DNA of 64,000 bases from JBJGXI01 sp045635475 (GCF_045635475.1 NZ_JBJGXI010000026.1:10185-74184), one strand, 5' to 3'. Positions 34,766 through 44,353 are shown, counted from the stretch's first letter. Translations and numbers: made by a program. Notes: generated from the letters alone by a model not told the origin.

Positions 34766-35392
34766 TCACTCTATAGGTTTATTCTTATTTGTGTGAAAAA
34801 CACGTTGTGCTTCCTGAACCTCGTCTTTAATTTTGGACATTTCTTCATCTAATTTAAAGGCAGCCTCTGCCGCTCTTTTTAGTCTCGCCTTAATGTTTTT
34901 TGGAATTTGACCTTCATATTTATAATTTAAAGAGTGTTCATTTGTTGCCCAAAAATTCATCGCTAAGGTGCGAATTTGAATTTCGGCAACGACCTGTTTT
35001 TCACCACGAATTGTTTCAACTGGATATTCAATAATAAGATGAAAGGATCGGTACCCACTATCTTTCTTTTCTTCAATATAGTCCTTCTCTTCAATTATTG
35101 TGAAATCATTTCTTGTACGAAGCATTTCTACTATTGCATAGATGTCATCTACAAATTGGCAAACAACGCGCATGCCCGCAATATCCTGAATTTCTCTCTC
35201 TATCTTTTCCATTCCAATATTTCTTTGATATGCCTTGTCCAATATACTTGGTACAGGCTTAACTCGACCCGTGACAAATTCAATTGGTGAATGTTGTGAC
35301 TCATATTCAAATTGGGCTCTCATCCCTTTTAATTTCACTTTTAATTCTTCTACAACTTGTACGTAAGGTGCTAAAAAAGCTTCCCAGTTCAA
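34766..35392 (-). CDS. relQ: Small alarmone synthetase RelQ (YjbM)
   Basis: Synthetase-only (p)ppGpp enzyme, tetrameric and allosterically activated in B. subtilis. 208 residues close to YjbM: HSPIEFVTGRVKPVPSILDKA, IQDIAGMRVVCQFVDDIY, KKDSGYRSFHLIIEYP, VAEIQIRTLAMNFWATNEHSLNYKY, and a C-terminal LDEEMSKIKDEVQEAQ helix. TTG start, AAGGTGGTG 6 bases upstream. First gene of the relQ-nadK-rluA-like operon, divergent from yjbK. Confidence 0.95.
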   Translation of the reverse strand: MNWEAFLAPYVQVVEELKVKLKGMRAQFEYESQHSPIEFVTGRVKPVPSILDKAYQRNIGMEKIEREIQDIAGMRVVCQFVDDIYAIVEMLRTRNDFTIIEEKDYIEEKKDSGYRSFHLIIEYPVETIRGEKQVVAEIQIRTLAMNFWATNEHSLNYKYEGQIPKNIKARLKRAAEAAFKLDEEMSKIKDEVQEAQRVFHTNKNKPIE

Positions 35393-35658
35393 TCGTTACA
35401 CCACCTTATATTACCCTATTAATTATATGTGCGTTATAACCAGAAGTTGATGCTACTAAGTTTAGTTAATTTCTTAAACAACGCCCGTTGATAATAGACG
35501 AACAAAAATGCCCACCCTATTAATTAGTATATCAAACCTTACCATGATTGTACCACGAAGTGCATATACTACTTTTACGTAAGCAGTTTTATGATTAGCG
35601 TTTTATTTGTCGATTGCAATCTTTTTAAGTAGACTAAACTATACGAGGAGGTTTCAAT

Positions 35659-36228
35659 ATGTCACAGGAAATTGAAATTGAATTTAAAAATTTATTATCA
35701 AAACATGAATATGAAACACTTGCACAGGTTTTTGGTGTCAAGGACCAACAAGGTGTTGTTCAAACAAATCATTACTTTGAAACAAATGATTTCAAACTTA
35801 AACAAAACAAATCAGCTTTACGGATTAGAGAAAAGAACAATTTATGGCAACTAACGTTAAAGGAACCACATATGGAGGGATTGTTAGAAACACATGATAC
35901 GCTCTCTGAGATAGAAGCTCAATCTTGGCTTAATGGGGATATTTTACCTAAACCCGAAGTGGCAAAGCAACTAAACCAATTAGGTATTGATTTTGCAAAG
36001 CTAACATATGGCGGATCTTTAACTACTACGCGTAAGGAAACAACTTTTAAAAATACAATTGTAGTCTTAGACGTTAGTCAATATAACGGACAACAAGATT
36101 ATGAGTTCGAGCTTGAAGCAAAAGACAGGGAGCATGGAGAGCTTATATTTAATGAAATTATGCATGCTCACGGTATAAAAATAAGAAACACACCAAATAA
36201 AATTGAGCGGTTTTATAATGCGCTTTAG
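35659..36228 (+). CDS. yjbK: CYTH-domain phosphatase-like protein YjbK
   Basis: 189 residues. N-terminal EIEIEFKNLL carries the ExExK metal/phosphate motif of the CYTH (triphosphate tunnel) superfamily; further tunnel residues appear in SALRIREKNNLWQLTLKEP and YEFELEAKDREHGE. Such enzymes hydrolyse triphosphates or bind nucleotides; the substrate is unknown. GAGGAGG precedes ATG. It heads the divergent side of the relQ locus, as in B. subtilis, followed by yjbI and yjbH. Confidence 0.9.
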   Translation: MSQEIEIEFKNLLSKHEYETLAQVFGVKDQQGVVQTNHYFETNDFKLKQNKSALRIREKNNLWQLTLKEPHMEGLLETHDTLSEIEAQSWLNGDILPKPEVAKQLNQLGIDFAKLTYGGSLTTTRKETTFKNTIVVLDVSQYNGQQDYEFELEAKDREHGELIFNEIMHAHGIKIRNTPNKIERFYNAL

Positions 36229-36384
36229 CTGTACTTTCTTTACTTTTAAACAGCCATTATCCAATGGTTGGTTTGTTGCCAAAACAGATAAGTTGCCCAA
36301 CCTGGCTATAGCTTGATACAATAAATTACAAATAATTATTGCATGGTGATTTTTTCATCATTAGAAAAGGGGTTTTGTACCCAT

Positions 36385-36786
36385 ATGGAACAAACTGGTT
36401 CAATTTACGAAGCAATTGGTGGTTCCAGTAAGATAGAGGAATTGGTACATGCATTTTATAGTCTTGTAGCAGAAGATCCAGATTTACATCCAATTTTCCC
36501 GGATGATCTGACTGAAACTGCTCGTAAACAAACACAATTCCTTACTCAGTTTTTTGGTGGTCCACCATTATATATACAAGAGCATGGGCATCCTATGTTA
36601 CGAAGGCGGCATTTAAACTTTCCAATTACTCCTGCCAGAAAAGACGCTTGGCTAATATGTATGGACGAAGCACTTGATCAAGTAAACATAGAGGAGCCAT
36701 ACAGAAGTATCATTTTTGAACGTCTTACAATGACCGCACACCATATGATGAACACAACAGACGAACAGAAAGGAGAATCGACGTGA
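36385..36786 (+). CDS. yjbI: Truncated (group II) haemoglobin YjbI
   Basis: 133 residues from ATG 36385 with AAAAGGGG about 12 bases upstream; the longer frame from 36343 adds a non-globin leader. trHbO features: IYEAIGGSSKIEELVHAFY, PIFPDDL, FLTQFFGGPPLY, proximal His region HPMLRRRHLNFPI, and Trp in ARKDAWLICMD. Heme protein that in B. subtilis is linked to protection of YjbH/Spx from oxidants. Its stop overlaps the yjbH start by 4 bases (GTGA), so the two are translationally coupled. Confidence 0.92.
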   Translation: MEQTGSIYEAIGGSSKIEELVHAFYSLVAEDPDLHPIFPDDLTETARKQTQFLTQFFGGPPLYIQEHGHPMLRRRHLNFPITPARKDAWLICMDEALDQVNIEEPYRSIIFERLTMTAHHMMNTTDEQKGEST

Positions 36787-37679
36787 ATTGGAATCCATCT
36801 GGGCCATCAGACAACCCAAACCAAAACTCCACGGCACAGTATGGCTTTTTTGATTTACTGAAAAAACCAATTGAAATTTATGTATTTATTGATCCACTTT
36901 GTCCGGAATGTTGGTCATTAGAGCCATATTTAAAAAAACTATCGATTGAATATGGAAGATTTTTCACGATTCGTCCTATTCTTAGCGGACAGCTGACATC
37001 ATTAAATAAAGACATTTTTGATAAACCAAAACGATTGAAAGATATTTGGGAGAAAACTGCTAGTCGCACAGGGATGAGTTGTGATGGTGATTTATGGATA
37101 GAAAATCCGATTAGCTTTCCTTGGATTGCATCAATTGCCATTAAAGCTGCTGAATTGCAAGGAAAAAAAGCAGGTAGAAAGTTTTTGCGGAAGGTACAAG
37201 AATACGCATTTCTTAAAAAGAGTGATATCTCCGTTCAAGATGTATTAATTGAATGTGCACGTGACGCCTCATTGGATGTAGAAGAATTTGAGAATGACCT
37301 TTATTCTAATTCTGCCAAGAAAGCACTACAATGTGACTTAAAGTTAACAAAAGAAATGGATGTAGAATATATTCCTACCATTGTATTTTTCAATGAGGCT
37401 GACGATGAGGAAGGGTTAAAGATTTCTGGACTTTATTCTTATGATATTTATGTAAAAGTCCTTAAACAGATGCTTCAGAAAGATCCAGCTCCAGCAAAAA
37501 AACCAGATATAGAAGATTTCTTGTCTTTTTATGATTTTGTTGCTACGAAAGAGATTTCTGTTGTTTATGACTGGTCAGAGGAACGAACGGAAAAAGAAAT
37601 GAAAAAGCTACAATTAAAACAAGTTGTAGAAAAAGTGCCTGTGAAATATGGTTCATTTTGGAAATATATCAACAATTAA
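36783..37679 (+). CDS. spxH: ClpXP adaptor YjbH (SpxH), DsbA-like fold
   Basis: Adaptor that delivers Spx to ClpXP for degradation. 298 residues. Thioredoxin-like N-terminal region with IDPLCPECWSLEPYL, Cys40-Pro-Glu-Cys43, and a helical insert as in DsbA relatives. GTG start overlapping the globin stop, AAAGGAG upstream. The substrate gene spx lies about 5 kb away at 42740-43135, and the rival adaptor mecA at 41759, so the Spx control genes are clustered as in B. subtilis. Confidence 0.92.
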   Translation: MNWNPSGPSDNPNQNSTAQYGFFDLLKKPIEIYVFIDPLCPECWSLEPYLKKLSIEYGRFFTIRPILSGQLTSLNKDIFDKPKRLKDIWEKTASRTGMSCDGDLWIENPISFPWIASIAIKAAELQGKKAGRKFLRKVQEYAFLKKSDISVQDVLIECARDASLDVEEFENDLYSNSAKKALQCDLKLTKEMDVEYIPTIVFFNEADDEEGLKISGLYSYDIYVKVLKQMLQKDPAPAKKPDIEDFLSFYDFVATKEISVVYDWSEERTEKEMKKLQLKQVVEKVPVKYGSFWKYINN

Positions 37680-37681
37680 CT

Positions 37682-37711
37682 CTCTGATTAAGTTTTAATC
37701 AGGGAGTTTTT
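37682..37711 (+). terminator. Terminator behind yjbH
   Basis: CTCTGATTAA/TTAATCAGGGAG stem, loop GTTT, then TTTTT. Confidence 0.8.
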
Positions 37712-37741
37712 AAATATCAACCACTTAAATTTGAGCAAAAT

Positions 37742-37774
37742 AAAAAGGATACGTCCGTCGACATATCCTTTTTT
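37742..37774. terminator. Second terminator-like hairpin
   Basis: AAAAAGGAT/ATCCTTTTTT stem with a 15-base loop, 30 bases past the previous terminator. It may protect the small gene at 37986 from read-through. Confidence 0.5.
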
Positions 37775-37985
37775 ATCCAAGTCTATTTCTAGACAAGGGG
37801 GATGGGAGAAAGTTTCAGGTCAAACAAAGGGGTTTTGTTTGTTTAACATCTCACATTTATAATATAACAAGTTCAGTTATTACTCGCAATACTTTTGCTC
37901 ACCTTTTCACAAAAGTGTCACAATTCTAATTCTACATGTATCTACATAGTATAGTAGTAATGATAAGTACGAGGAGAGGATATAA

Positions 37986-38162
37986 TTGCCAAGGTATATT
38001 CCTTTGTTATTTTTGATGCTGACAATGATTAGTTTTGTTTTAAACATCCTTGGTCTGATGCGATTAATCCCAATAATCATTACTTTACCAATGTTGTTTA
38101 TTTCTATATACCTAACCATCTTTTCCTTCACACATCGCAGAGCATTTAAAGGTTTTAGATAA
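37986..38162 (+). CDS. 58-residue two-helix membrane protein
   Basis: TTG start with GAGGAGAGG 6 bases upstream, stop TAA at 38160-38162, and a strong terminator right behind. The product (MPRYIPLLFLMLTMISFVLN...) has two hydrophobic helices, residues 4-24 and 28-46, joined by LMRLI, and a basic C-terminal tail THRRAFKGFR. No family recognised. The ribosome site, membrane-protein composition and terminator make it a convincing small gene; an overlapping minus-strand ORF at 37907-38131 is a shadow. Confidence 0.7.
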   Translation: MPRYIPLLFLMLTMISFVLNILGLMRLIPIIITLPMLFISIYLTIFSFTHRRAFKGFR

Positions 38163-38166
38163 GAGT

Positions 38167-38212
38167 AAAAAGCCCATGGGATCTCTGTAATAGAAATCTC
38201 ATGGGCTTTTTT
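38167..38212. terminator. Bidirectional terminator between small gene and pepF
   Basis: AAAAAGCCCATGGGAT/ATCTCATGGGCTTTTTT stem with a 13-base loop. Confidence 0.85.
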
Positions 38213-38222
38213 GTATTCACAA

Positions 38223-40034
38223 TTAATAACCGAGCAACTGTTCCATCTCCGTTAATTTTTCTTCGAATACATCTAGGGCTGCTAGTATCGGCTGTTTATC
38301 TGTCATATCAACCCCAGCCTTTTTCAATACTTCGATTGGATAGTCGCTATTGCCTGCTTTTAAGAATTCAACATATCGATCTACGGCTGGCTGCTTTTCT
38401 TTTAAGATTTGCGAAGCAAGTGCCGTTGCGGCAGCATAGCCAGTTGCATATTGATATACATAATAATTGTAATAAAAATGAGGAATTCTTGCCCATTCTA
38501 ATCCTATTTCCTCATCAATTATAATGTCTTCTCCAAAGTATTTTTTATTTAATTCATAGTACAGCTCTGTAAGGCGGTCTGCTGTTAGTGCTTCACCGTC
38601 TTGAGCAGTTTTATGAATTGTGTGTTCAAATTCTGCGAACATCGTTTGTCTAAATACTGTTCCACGAAAGCCTTCGAGGAAATTATTCAAAAGATATAGT
38701 TTTTGTTTTTCATCCTCTGTATTATTAATTAAATACTCATTTAATAGTGCTTCGTTACACGTCGATGCAACTTCAGCAACGAAAATAGAATAATGACCGT
38801 AACGGAACGGTTGGTTTTCTCTTGTGTAATAGCTATGCAGTGAATGTCCAAGCTCATGTGCAAGTGTAAACACGTTATTAACATTGTCCTGCCAATTTAG
38901 CAAAATATATGGATTCGTACCGTACGCACCTGAAGAATAAGCACCGCTTCTTTTACCCTTGTTTTCTTCTACGTCGATCCAACGTTGATCATAGCCCTCG
39001 CTCACCAGTTTCGTATATTCCTCACCTAGTGGTGCCAATCCTTTTAAGACATATTGCTTAGCTTTTTCGTAAGGTATTTTCATATCTACATCTTTGACTA
39101 AAGGCGTATATAAATCATACATGTGTAACTCATCTAAACCAAGTACCTTTTTCCGCAAATTTACATATCGTTGTAAAAGCGGAAGTCTTTCATTTACTGC
39201 CTCAACGAGATTATCGTATACTTGCTCAGGGATATTATTGGTATCAAGTGCTGCTTGTCTTGCGGAGTCATAATTTCTTATTTTAGCATTGAAATTATGT
39301 TTCTTCACCGCACCACCTAGAGTAGATGAGAAAGTATTTTTAAAGCCTCCAAACGTATCATACATCGCTTTAAATGCCTCTTTACGTACATTTGGATCAT
39401 CGGATTCTAAAAAGCGAATATAACGTCCATGAGTAAGATCTATTTCGTTACCTTCTTCATCCTTTACAGCAGGAAACGTTAAATCTGCATTATTTAGCAT
39501 CCCAAATGTCTGAGAAGGGTTATCCATCACCTCTGATGCTTCAGCTAATAACGCTTCTTCTTTTTCGGATAATATATGTTCTCCTTGCCGCGTAATTTCA
39601 TTTAATGCATGCTCATATAGTTTTAATTGTTCATTATCCTGCAAAAATTGTTTAATTGTTTGTCCATCGATTGTTAATAGTTCTGGAACAACAAAACTCA
39701 TTGCACTCGAAACCTGCGTGATCATGTTCTCAGCTTTTGCATTGACAGCTTGATAAAATGAATTCGTTGTATCCTGATCATAGCGCATGTGCGCATATGT
39801 ATAAAGCTTGCCAATCCGTTGCGAAATTTTATCCTGTAATGAAAAAAGACTATACAAAGTATCTGCCGATTCATGTAATTTCCCTTGGTATTGCTTAAAC
39901 TCTGGAAGCATTTCTTTTATCGACTGTAATTCTTTTTCCCATGCTTCATCTGAAGAAAAAATATCCTCTAGCTTCCAAGTATTCTCTTCCGGTATCTGCT
40001 CTCTTTTTTGCAATTCTTTTGTTGCTTGTGTCAA
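38223..40034 (-). CDS. pepF: Oligoendopeptidase F
   Basis: Cytosolic M3 zinc metallopeptidase cleaving short peptides. 603 residues, standard length. Zinc site HELGHSLHSYY near residue 386 (HExxH) with the third ligand Glu in VAEVASTCNEALL. N-terminal PepF domain (KREQIPEENTWKLEDIF). AAAGGAGG precedes the start. Located between yjbH and coiA exactly as B. subtilis yjbG; it is named there for links to peptide turnover and sporulation signalling. Confidence 0.95.
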   Translation of the reverse strand: MTQATKELQKREQIPEENTWKLEDIFSSDEAWEKELQSIKEMLPEFKQYQGKLHESADTLYSLFSLQDKISQRIGKLYTYAHMRYDQDTTNSFYQAVNAKAENMITQVSSAMSFVVPELLTIDGQTIKQFLQDNEQLKLYEHALNEITRQGEHILSEKEEALLAEASEVMDNPSQTFGMLNNADLTFPAVKDEEGNEIDLTHGRYIRFLESDDPNVRKEAFKAMYDTFGGFKNTFSSTLGGAVKKHNFNAKIRNYDSARQAALDTNNIPEQVYDNLVEAVNERLPLLQRYVNLRKKVLGLDELHMYDLYTPLVKDVDMKIPYEKAKQYVLKGLAPLGEEYTKLVSEGYDQRWIDVEENKGKRSGAYSSGAYGTNPYILLNWQDNVNNVFTLAHELGHSLHSYYTRENQPFRYGHYSIFVAEVASTCNEALLNEYLINNTEDEKQKLYLLNNFLEGFRGTVFRQTMFAEFEHTIHKTAQDGEALTADRLTELYYELNKKYFGEDIIIDEEIGLEWARIPHFYYNYYVYQYATGYAAATALASQILKEKQPAVDRYVEFLKAGNSDYPIEVLKKAGVDMTDKQPILAALDVFEEKLTEMEQLLGY

Positions 40035-40175
40035 GTTAAATTCCTCCTTTTATACGCTTTATTACATTATTCTGTAATTCTTTTCAAATATCCTTTGAGA
40101 GATATAACATTTTCTCTTTTAGTTATTATATCTTACTTTGGCCGGAAAAATGCTTGAAACGTCTTAACCTTTATT

Positions 40176-41345
40176 TCAGATGTTTTTTAAAAAACTAATT
40201 AGTTTAGCGTCTTCCTTTAATGCTTGTTCTATTCCTGTTGGAAACTTAATTTCTTTCACTTTTTCATATATTTGTTTATCCGTATGGTGAAAATAGTTTA
40301 ATTTCACTAGAAGTTGAAGATACTCTTCTATTGGATTATAAGCTGTTCTTATTAATGGATAAAATCTTGGAGATTGTATGTGGGCTTTCAGGTACGTATT
40401 GCACCTTTGTAGTGTTAATTTACCTGATATTGGTAAAGGAGATAATATATCTAGACATAACCTGCTTTGCCATACCCATGGAGGACTATTTGCTAGGAAT
40501 TGATTACGTATTGGCAAATGAATGATTGACGGAAGTAAACTTGGGTGGCTTCTCTTTAGATACAGCCATTGACGCCATTTTCTTTCTTGAGTAGTCATGT
40601 GAGGAGAAGGCCTCGTTCGTACTAAATACTTCTGCCGCTGCCAAAATGACCAGAGTGCTTGTTTATCATGTTGTACTGAAACAAATAAATCTGTAATTCG
40701 GACCTTATTTAAATCAAGATATCGGATGTCGGCAAAGGCCAATCTTTTTCCTGTTAACTGAATGTTGTTCGCAATGGAAAATTGTCTTGCATTGGGGCAA
40801 TAAAAAAACATCAATAGTGGAGATTTAAGGGTAGGATGTTGAAGAAAGAGCATGTCATTCGGAGTAATAGATAGTAGATTCATTCCTGTACGCTTAAATC
40901 GATTCCCTCCCAATATCCAAAGAGGAAAGATATTTAATTGCTTATAACCCTGATTACGATGATAAAACTCTTCTGCACTCATTCTTGCGCACTGAAATTC
41001 TATTGCAATTAACTTGTTGTTGATCTGAAGCAATATATCTGGACGTTGCTTAATCTCAGGTAAATATGCTTCTAATTGAATAGATAGTCCTTGTTTTTTA
41101 AGCCAATTGAATAAGTGTAATTTGCCTCGCTCATGGTACTCTCCCTCTCCTCCATTATCGATTGAACATCTGCTTTTTGCTTGATGAGCAAAATGTGGGA
41201 TGACCTTATTTCCAAATTTCACTATTACTTTTTCCTTACACACAGGGCAGTAAAATTCGTTTTGAAGTTTATGTTTTTGCACCTCTTCTCTAGTCAGTAT
41301 TGCTAAAGTAACAGCTTCTCCTTGACTACTAGTGGCTTGTAGCAT
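40176..41345 (-). CDS. coiA: Competence protein CoiA-like nuclease
   Basis: 389 residues. N-terminal zinc-finger-like part (FYCPVCKEKVIVKFGNKVIPHFAHQAKSRC), then a nuclease-like domain with GKLHLFNWLKKQG, RPDILLQINNKLIAIEFQCARMSAEEFYHRNQGY (PD-(D/E)xK pattern) and WILGG. CoiA acts on incoming DNA after uptake, aiding recombination in transformation. It lies between pepF and mecA as in B. subtilis, and mecA controls the competence regulator ComK, so the context is consistent. Confidence 0.9.
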   Translation of the reverse strand: MLQATSSQGEAVTLAILTREEVQKHKLQNEFYCPVCKEKVIVKFGNKVIPHFAHQAKSRCSIDNGGEGEYHERGKLHLFNWLKKQGLSIQLEAYLPEIKQRPDILLQINNKLIAIEFQCARMSAEEFYHRNQGYKQLNIFPLWILGGNRFKRTGMNLLSITPNDMLFLQHPTLKSPLLMFFYCPNARQFSIANNIQLTGKRLAFADIRYLDLNKVRITDLFVSVQHDKQALWSFWQRQKYLVRTRPSPHMTTQERKWRQWLYLKRSHPSLLPSIIHLPIRNQFLANSPPWVWQSRLCLDILSPLPISGKLTLQRCNTYLKAHIQSPRFYPLIRTAYNPIEEYLQLLVKLNYFHHTDKQIYEKVKEIKFPTGIEQALKEDAKLISFLKNI

Positions 41346-41397
41346 GCTGCGATCAGCTCCTTCTTATTTTGTTGTAATAGAGTTAGTTTCATAATAA

Positions 41398-41500
41398 CCT
41401 TACATAGCTATTTACATCCATATATCGTTTGGAGACGAGTTAACCAACAATATTTGGATGTGCATTGCTTGTAGTCATTATCATGAAATTGGCTGAATTG
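41398..41500. repeat. Dispersed palindromic repeat, copy D
   Basis: CTTACATAGCTATTTACATC, CATATAT...ATATTTGGATG, and tail TTATCATGAAATTGGCTGAA align along their length with 4909-5012. It fills part of the 413-base gap between coiA and mecA; the remainder (41501-41728) shows no gene I can support. Confidence 0.55.
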
Positions 41501-41728
41501 AGAAAGTTATACTAAATGTAGTTTGTTATATAGAGGTAAATTTGCGGTGTCATACATAGTTTACCACAATTTTGATGAAGTTTCATAATATGAGGATAGT
41601 AAACGGATTGTTGCCCAAAATCAACGTGTCATGTAGGAAAGTGCCCTATCGGAGTAGTACTATATCCATTTGCTTTTTGGAAGGTAGCTTGACCTATAGA
41701 AGTAGTCTGTAAGCTTCCTATACTATTA

Positions 41729-41761
41729 AAGAAGGCATTCGTTTTAACGAATGCCTCTTTA
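41729..41761 (-). terminator. Terminator of mecA
   Basis: Minus strand AAAGAGGCATTCGTT/AACGAATGCCTTCTTT stem, overlapping the mecA stop codon, followed by AATAG. The T run is short. Confidence 0.6.
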
Positions 41762-42433
41762 CTTTTCAGGAAAGAACTTTTTGGTTTGTCTAAGTGCGTC
41801 ATCTTCAAAAATAATTTTGCCGTATTCATGAAGTATATGATTTGTAACATTTGATTCAAGGCCAAACTCTAATAATTGGCTAATAAAGTCTTCTTGCTCG
41901 TCATCACTTAACTGTTCATCATCAAATTGGACAAATAATAAATATTGATTTTCAAAATGGTACAGTCGATCATTAACACCTTCAAATCCTAGAAAATGGT
42001 GACTCAATTGGATAACATCTTCAAAGTCTTTGAAACCAATAATAAAAGAAAATTCCTCTTCAAATGCTTGGTCATCCTCTGAATCATTTCCGAATTTATC
42101 GTCAAGTAAGGACTCGATTTTCTCATCAACCGGAACATCAATTGTTTTTCCTTGTTCTACTGGAAGCTCCAAATTTTGTCCATCCTTTGATAGTTGCGCT
42201 TTAGTCACAACGATCTCCAAACCTTTATCTAGTGCTTGAACTTGTATCCATAAAGGACCATCTATATTAAAATCATCTTCGGTGTAGTTTACTTCGTCCA
42301 TTACTTGCCAGAATAATTGCTCACTTTTGTCACGATTGTACCAGATTTCTTCTCTGTCAAATCCACGATCTTCAATATCCAAATATGAGATATAAAATTT
42401 CACTGTATTCTCGTTAATTCTTTCTATTTCCAT
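41759..42433 (-). CDS. mecA: ClpC adaptor MecA
   Basis: Adaptor that targets ComK and other proteins to ClpCP. 224 residues from ATG 42433 with GGGAGAG 6 bases upstream; the frame opens at 42481 but the extra residues are not MecA-like. N-terminal substrate-binding domain (MEIERINENTVKFYISYLDIEDRGFDREEIWYNRDKSEQLFWQVM), an acidic linker (GNDSEDDQAFEEE) and a C-terminal ClpC-binding domain (FEDVIQLSHHFLG...YLLFVQFDDEQLSDDEQEDFI). Neighbours coiA and spx fit the standard locus. Confidence 0.95.
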   Translation of the reverse strand: MEIERINENTVKFYISYLDIEDRGFDREEIWYNRDKSEQLFWQVMDEVNYTEDDFNIDGPLWIQVQALDKGLEIVVTKAQLSKDGQNLELPVEQGKTIDVPVDEKIESLLDDKFGNDSEDDQAFEEEFSFIIGFKDFEDVIQLSHHFLGFEGVNDRLYHFENQYLLFVQFDDEQLSDDEQEDFISQLLEFGLESNVTNHILHEYGKIIFEDDALRQTKKFFPEK

Positions 42434-42701
42434 ACTTTTCTCTCCCTTCGTATGTCGTATAGGTGGAAGGGATAACTTCACCTAGTAGATGCTCCTATTC
42501 ATACATTAAAAATAGGAACTGCAATTTAACATCAATAACAAGTTTAATCGCCTTAATTCTATTTTATGATAAATATAGCTAAATTGAAAATAGAAATACT
42601 TAGAAATTTTTAAAAAAGGCATTTATCACAGGAACTTTTGTTGTGTTAATTAATTATTATAATGGTTTAAGAAATATTTGTCACTTGATTCATATAAAAA
42701 C

Positions 42702-42735
42702 AAAACGCAGATCTTTTTATTTCGATCTGCGTTTT
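42702..42735 (-). terminator. Terminator of spx
   Basis: AAAACGCAGATC/GATCTGCGTTTT stem with a 10-base loop; T runs on both strands. Confidence 0.85.
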
Positions 42736-42739
42736 ACAT

Positions 42740-43135
42740 TTAGTTAACCATGCGTTGCGCTTCACGTAATTGAAACGTACGAACCGTACGAGGTAAGAAG
42801 CGACGAATTTCATCTTCATTATAACCTACTTGCAAGCGTTTCTCATCAAGTATAATAGGTCTTCGTAACAAACCAGGATTCTCTTGAATAAGATTAAAAA
42901 GATCCTTTAAAGGTAATTGATCAAGATTCATATTTAATTTTTGGAAGACTTTTGAACGAGTTGAGATTATCTCGTCTGTACCATCCTCAGTCATTCTCAA
43001 GATTTCCTTAATCTCATCCAACGTGAGTGATTCTGAAAATATGTTCCGCTCACGAAATGGTATGTCATGCTCTTCTAACCAAGCCTTTGCTTTCCGGCAC
43101 GATGTACAACTCGGTGAGGTATAAAGTGTTACCAT
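42740..43135 (-). CDS. spx: Thiol-stress regulator Spx
   Basis: ArsC-like RNA polymerase-binding regulator of the disulfide stress response. 131 residues from ATG 43135 (TGAGGAGTG, 9 bases), exactly the Spx length; the GTG at 43147 overlaps the ribosome site. Redox switch Cys10-Thr-Ser-Cys13 in YTSPSCTSCRKA. It has the Arg-rich RPIILDEKRLQVGYNEDEIRRFLPR region and a C-terminal end differing from the LAN of B. subtilis (here MVN). Degradation by ClpXP with YjbH is expected. Confidence 0.95.
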   Translation of the reverse strand: MVTLYTSPSCTSCRKAKAWLEEHDIPFRERNIFSESLTLDEIKEILRMTEDGTDEIISTRSKVFQKLNMNLDQLPLKDLFNLIQENPGLLRRPIILDEKRLQVGYNEDEIRRFLPRTVRTFQLREAQRMVN

Positions 43136-43359
43136 ATAAAACTTCACTCCTCATATTTGAATTTATTTATAATTATTCTAACATTTGAAGAACTTATTAA
43201 ATTAAAATTAGTTTAAATAACTCTTCTACGACAAGTATACTATATTTGTCAAGCTATGAATAGCTAATTTAAATTAATTAACAGATATGTAACATTTAAA
43301 ATTATATCCTATATTTAAAGTTATTACCCTTACTTCTTACCGTTAAAACATGATTTTCA

Positions 43360-43402
43360 AAAATGATCCCTTGTGTCCATTATGGTGACAAGGGATCATT
43401 TT
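43360..43402. terminator. Terminator behind yjbC
   Basis: AAAATGATCCCTTGT/ACAAGGGATCATTTT stem with a 13-base loop. Confidence 0.85.
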
Positions 43403-43421
43403 CACCATACCTTTTGTTTGT

Positions 43422-44015
43422 TTATGCTTTCTCTGCTTGCTTAATACTACTGAATATGTCATCTGAGTCACGTTTTTCATCGTAGGAGAGCACTTCATCA
43501 ACGTGTTGATAGGATTTACCATAAAATTCTTCATCCTTATACGTATGAATATCCTCATACATCCGTTTCATCTTTTGAAAAATGACCTCTTCTCCTTCAT
43601 CACTCGGAGACCAGTATAGTATTTCCATTGGATTTTCTTTATTCGTAGCTAGAGAACGTCTATTATAGCCTATTGATTGTGCATGCTTAAATCCTGCTTT
43701 TCTATAGAAACGTAATCGTTTTTCTGAATCTGAATCTTCGTAATCAAGGGGTTCTACTTCTAAAAGAATAGGCTTATTCTTCGTTTTTAACTTTTCGATA
43801 AGCTTGTTCCCTATTCCTTGACCTCTTGCAGTTGCTGATACATATACATAGTCAATAAATATAAATGACGGAAATTCTGCATACATCAGCACATGATTTG
43901 GTCCTTCATCTTTATAGTAAACATCGCCTTTTTCCTTCAACAGCACTTCCATGTGTTGTCTTGATTTCATTTCTTCTACAGGAAAGTACTTATTTAACTT
44001 CTCATACCAATTCAT
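43422..44015 (-). CDS. yjbC: GNAT-family acetyltransferase YjbC
   Basis: 197 residues (B. subtilis YjbC about 192). GNAT core: FPSFIFIDYVYVSATARGQGIGNKLIEKLK (acetyl-CoA loop RGQGIG), LLEVEPLDYED, and RFYRKAGF, followed by a C-terminal extension rich in charged residues. The family is stress-induced and next to spx in B. subtilis; the acceptor is unknown. AGGAG precedes ATG. Confidence 0.85.
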   Translation of the reverse strand: MNWYEKLNKYFPVEEMKSRQHMEVLLKEKGDVYYKDEGPNHVLMYAEFPSFIFIDYVYVSATARGQGIGNKLIEKLKTKNKPILLEVEPLDYEDSDSEKRLRFYRKAGFKHAQSIGYNRRSLATNKENPMEILYWSPSDEGEEVIFQKMKRMYEDIHTYKDEEFYGKSYQHVDEVLSYDEKRDSDDIFSSIKQAEKA

Positions 44016-44232
44016 TGATCTACTCCTTATAATTCGTAGTCATATTTATTATAACGAAAAATGAACGGAATGTTAAACCCATTTTCATTATTTTATCTAT
44101 ACCCTTAATCACAACTTTTAATCCTAAGTTCACATCTATTCCTTTTTTAACAAATGCTCTTTTCGTAAAGCATGTTGCTTCTCACTTCATATTTGAAGTA
44201 AAATGCGTCGTAGTAGTGATTGCTAATCCGGC

Positions 44233-44353
44233 GCTGTGGAAAAATACGCCCTTTCCGCGGGGAACGCTCTACTCCTCCTCCCTCGCAAAGAGCGCTCACT
44301 GCGGGGTCTTCAGACTGTTCCTTTCCCGCTGGAGTGGCGTATTTTTCCACAGC
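44233..44353. repeat. GC-rich palindromic element, locus 2, module 1
   Basis: 121 bases with perfect 18-base arms, GCTGTGGAAAAATACGCC (44233-44250) and its complement at 44336-44353. Inside are CTTTCCGCGGGG and CCCGCTGGAG as at 25668-25810, and an AGAGCG.../CGCAAAGAGCGCTC core. The arms bear no resemblance to those of locus 1. Confidence 0.8.

Noticed and set aside
37907..38131. 74-residue minus-strand ORF
   Set aside because: Antisense shadow of the small TTG-start membrane protein, which has the better signals.
41629..41865. 78-residue ORF overlapping the mecA 3' end
   Set aside because: It runs through the mecA terminator and out of frame with mecA; no ribosome site.
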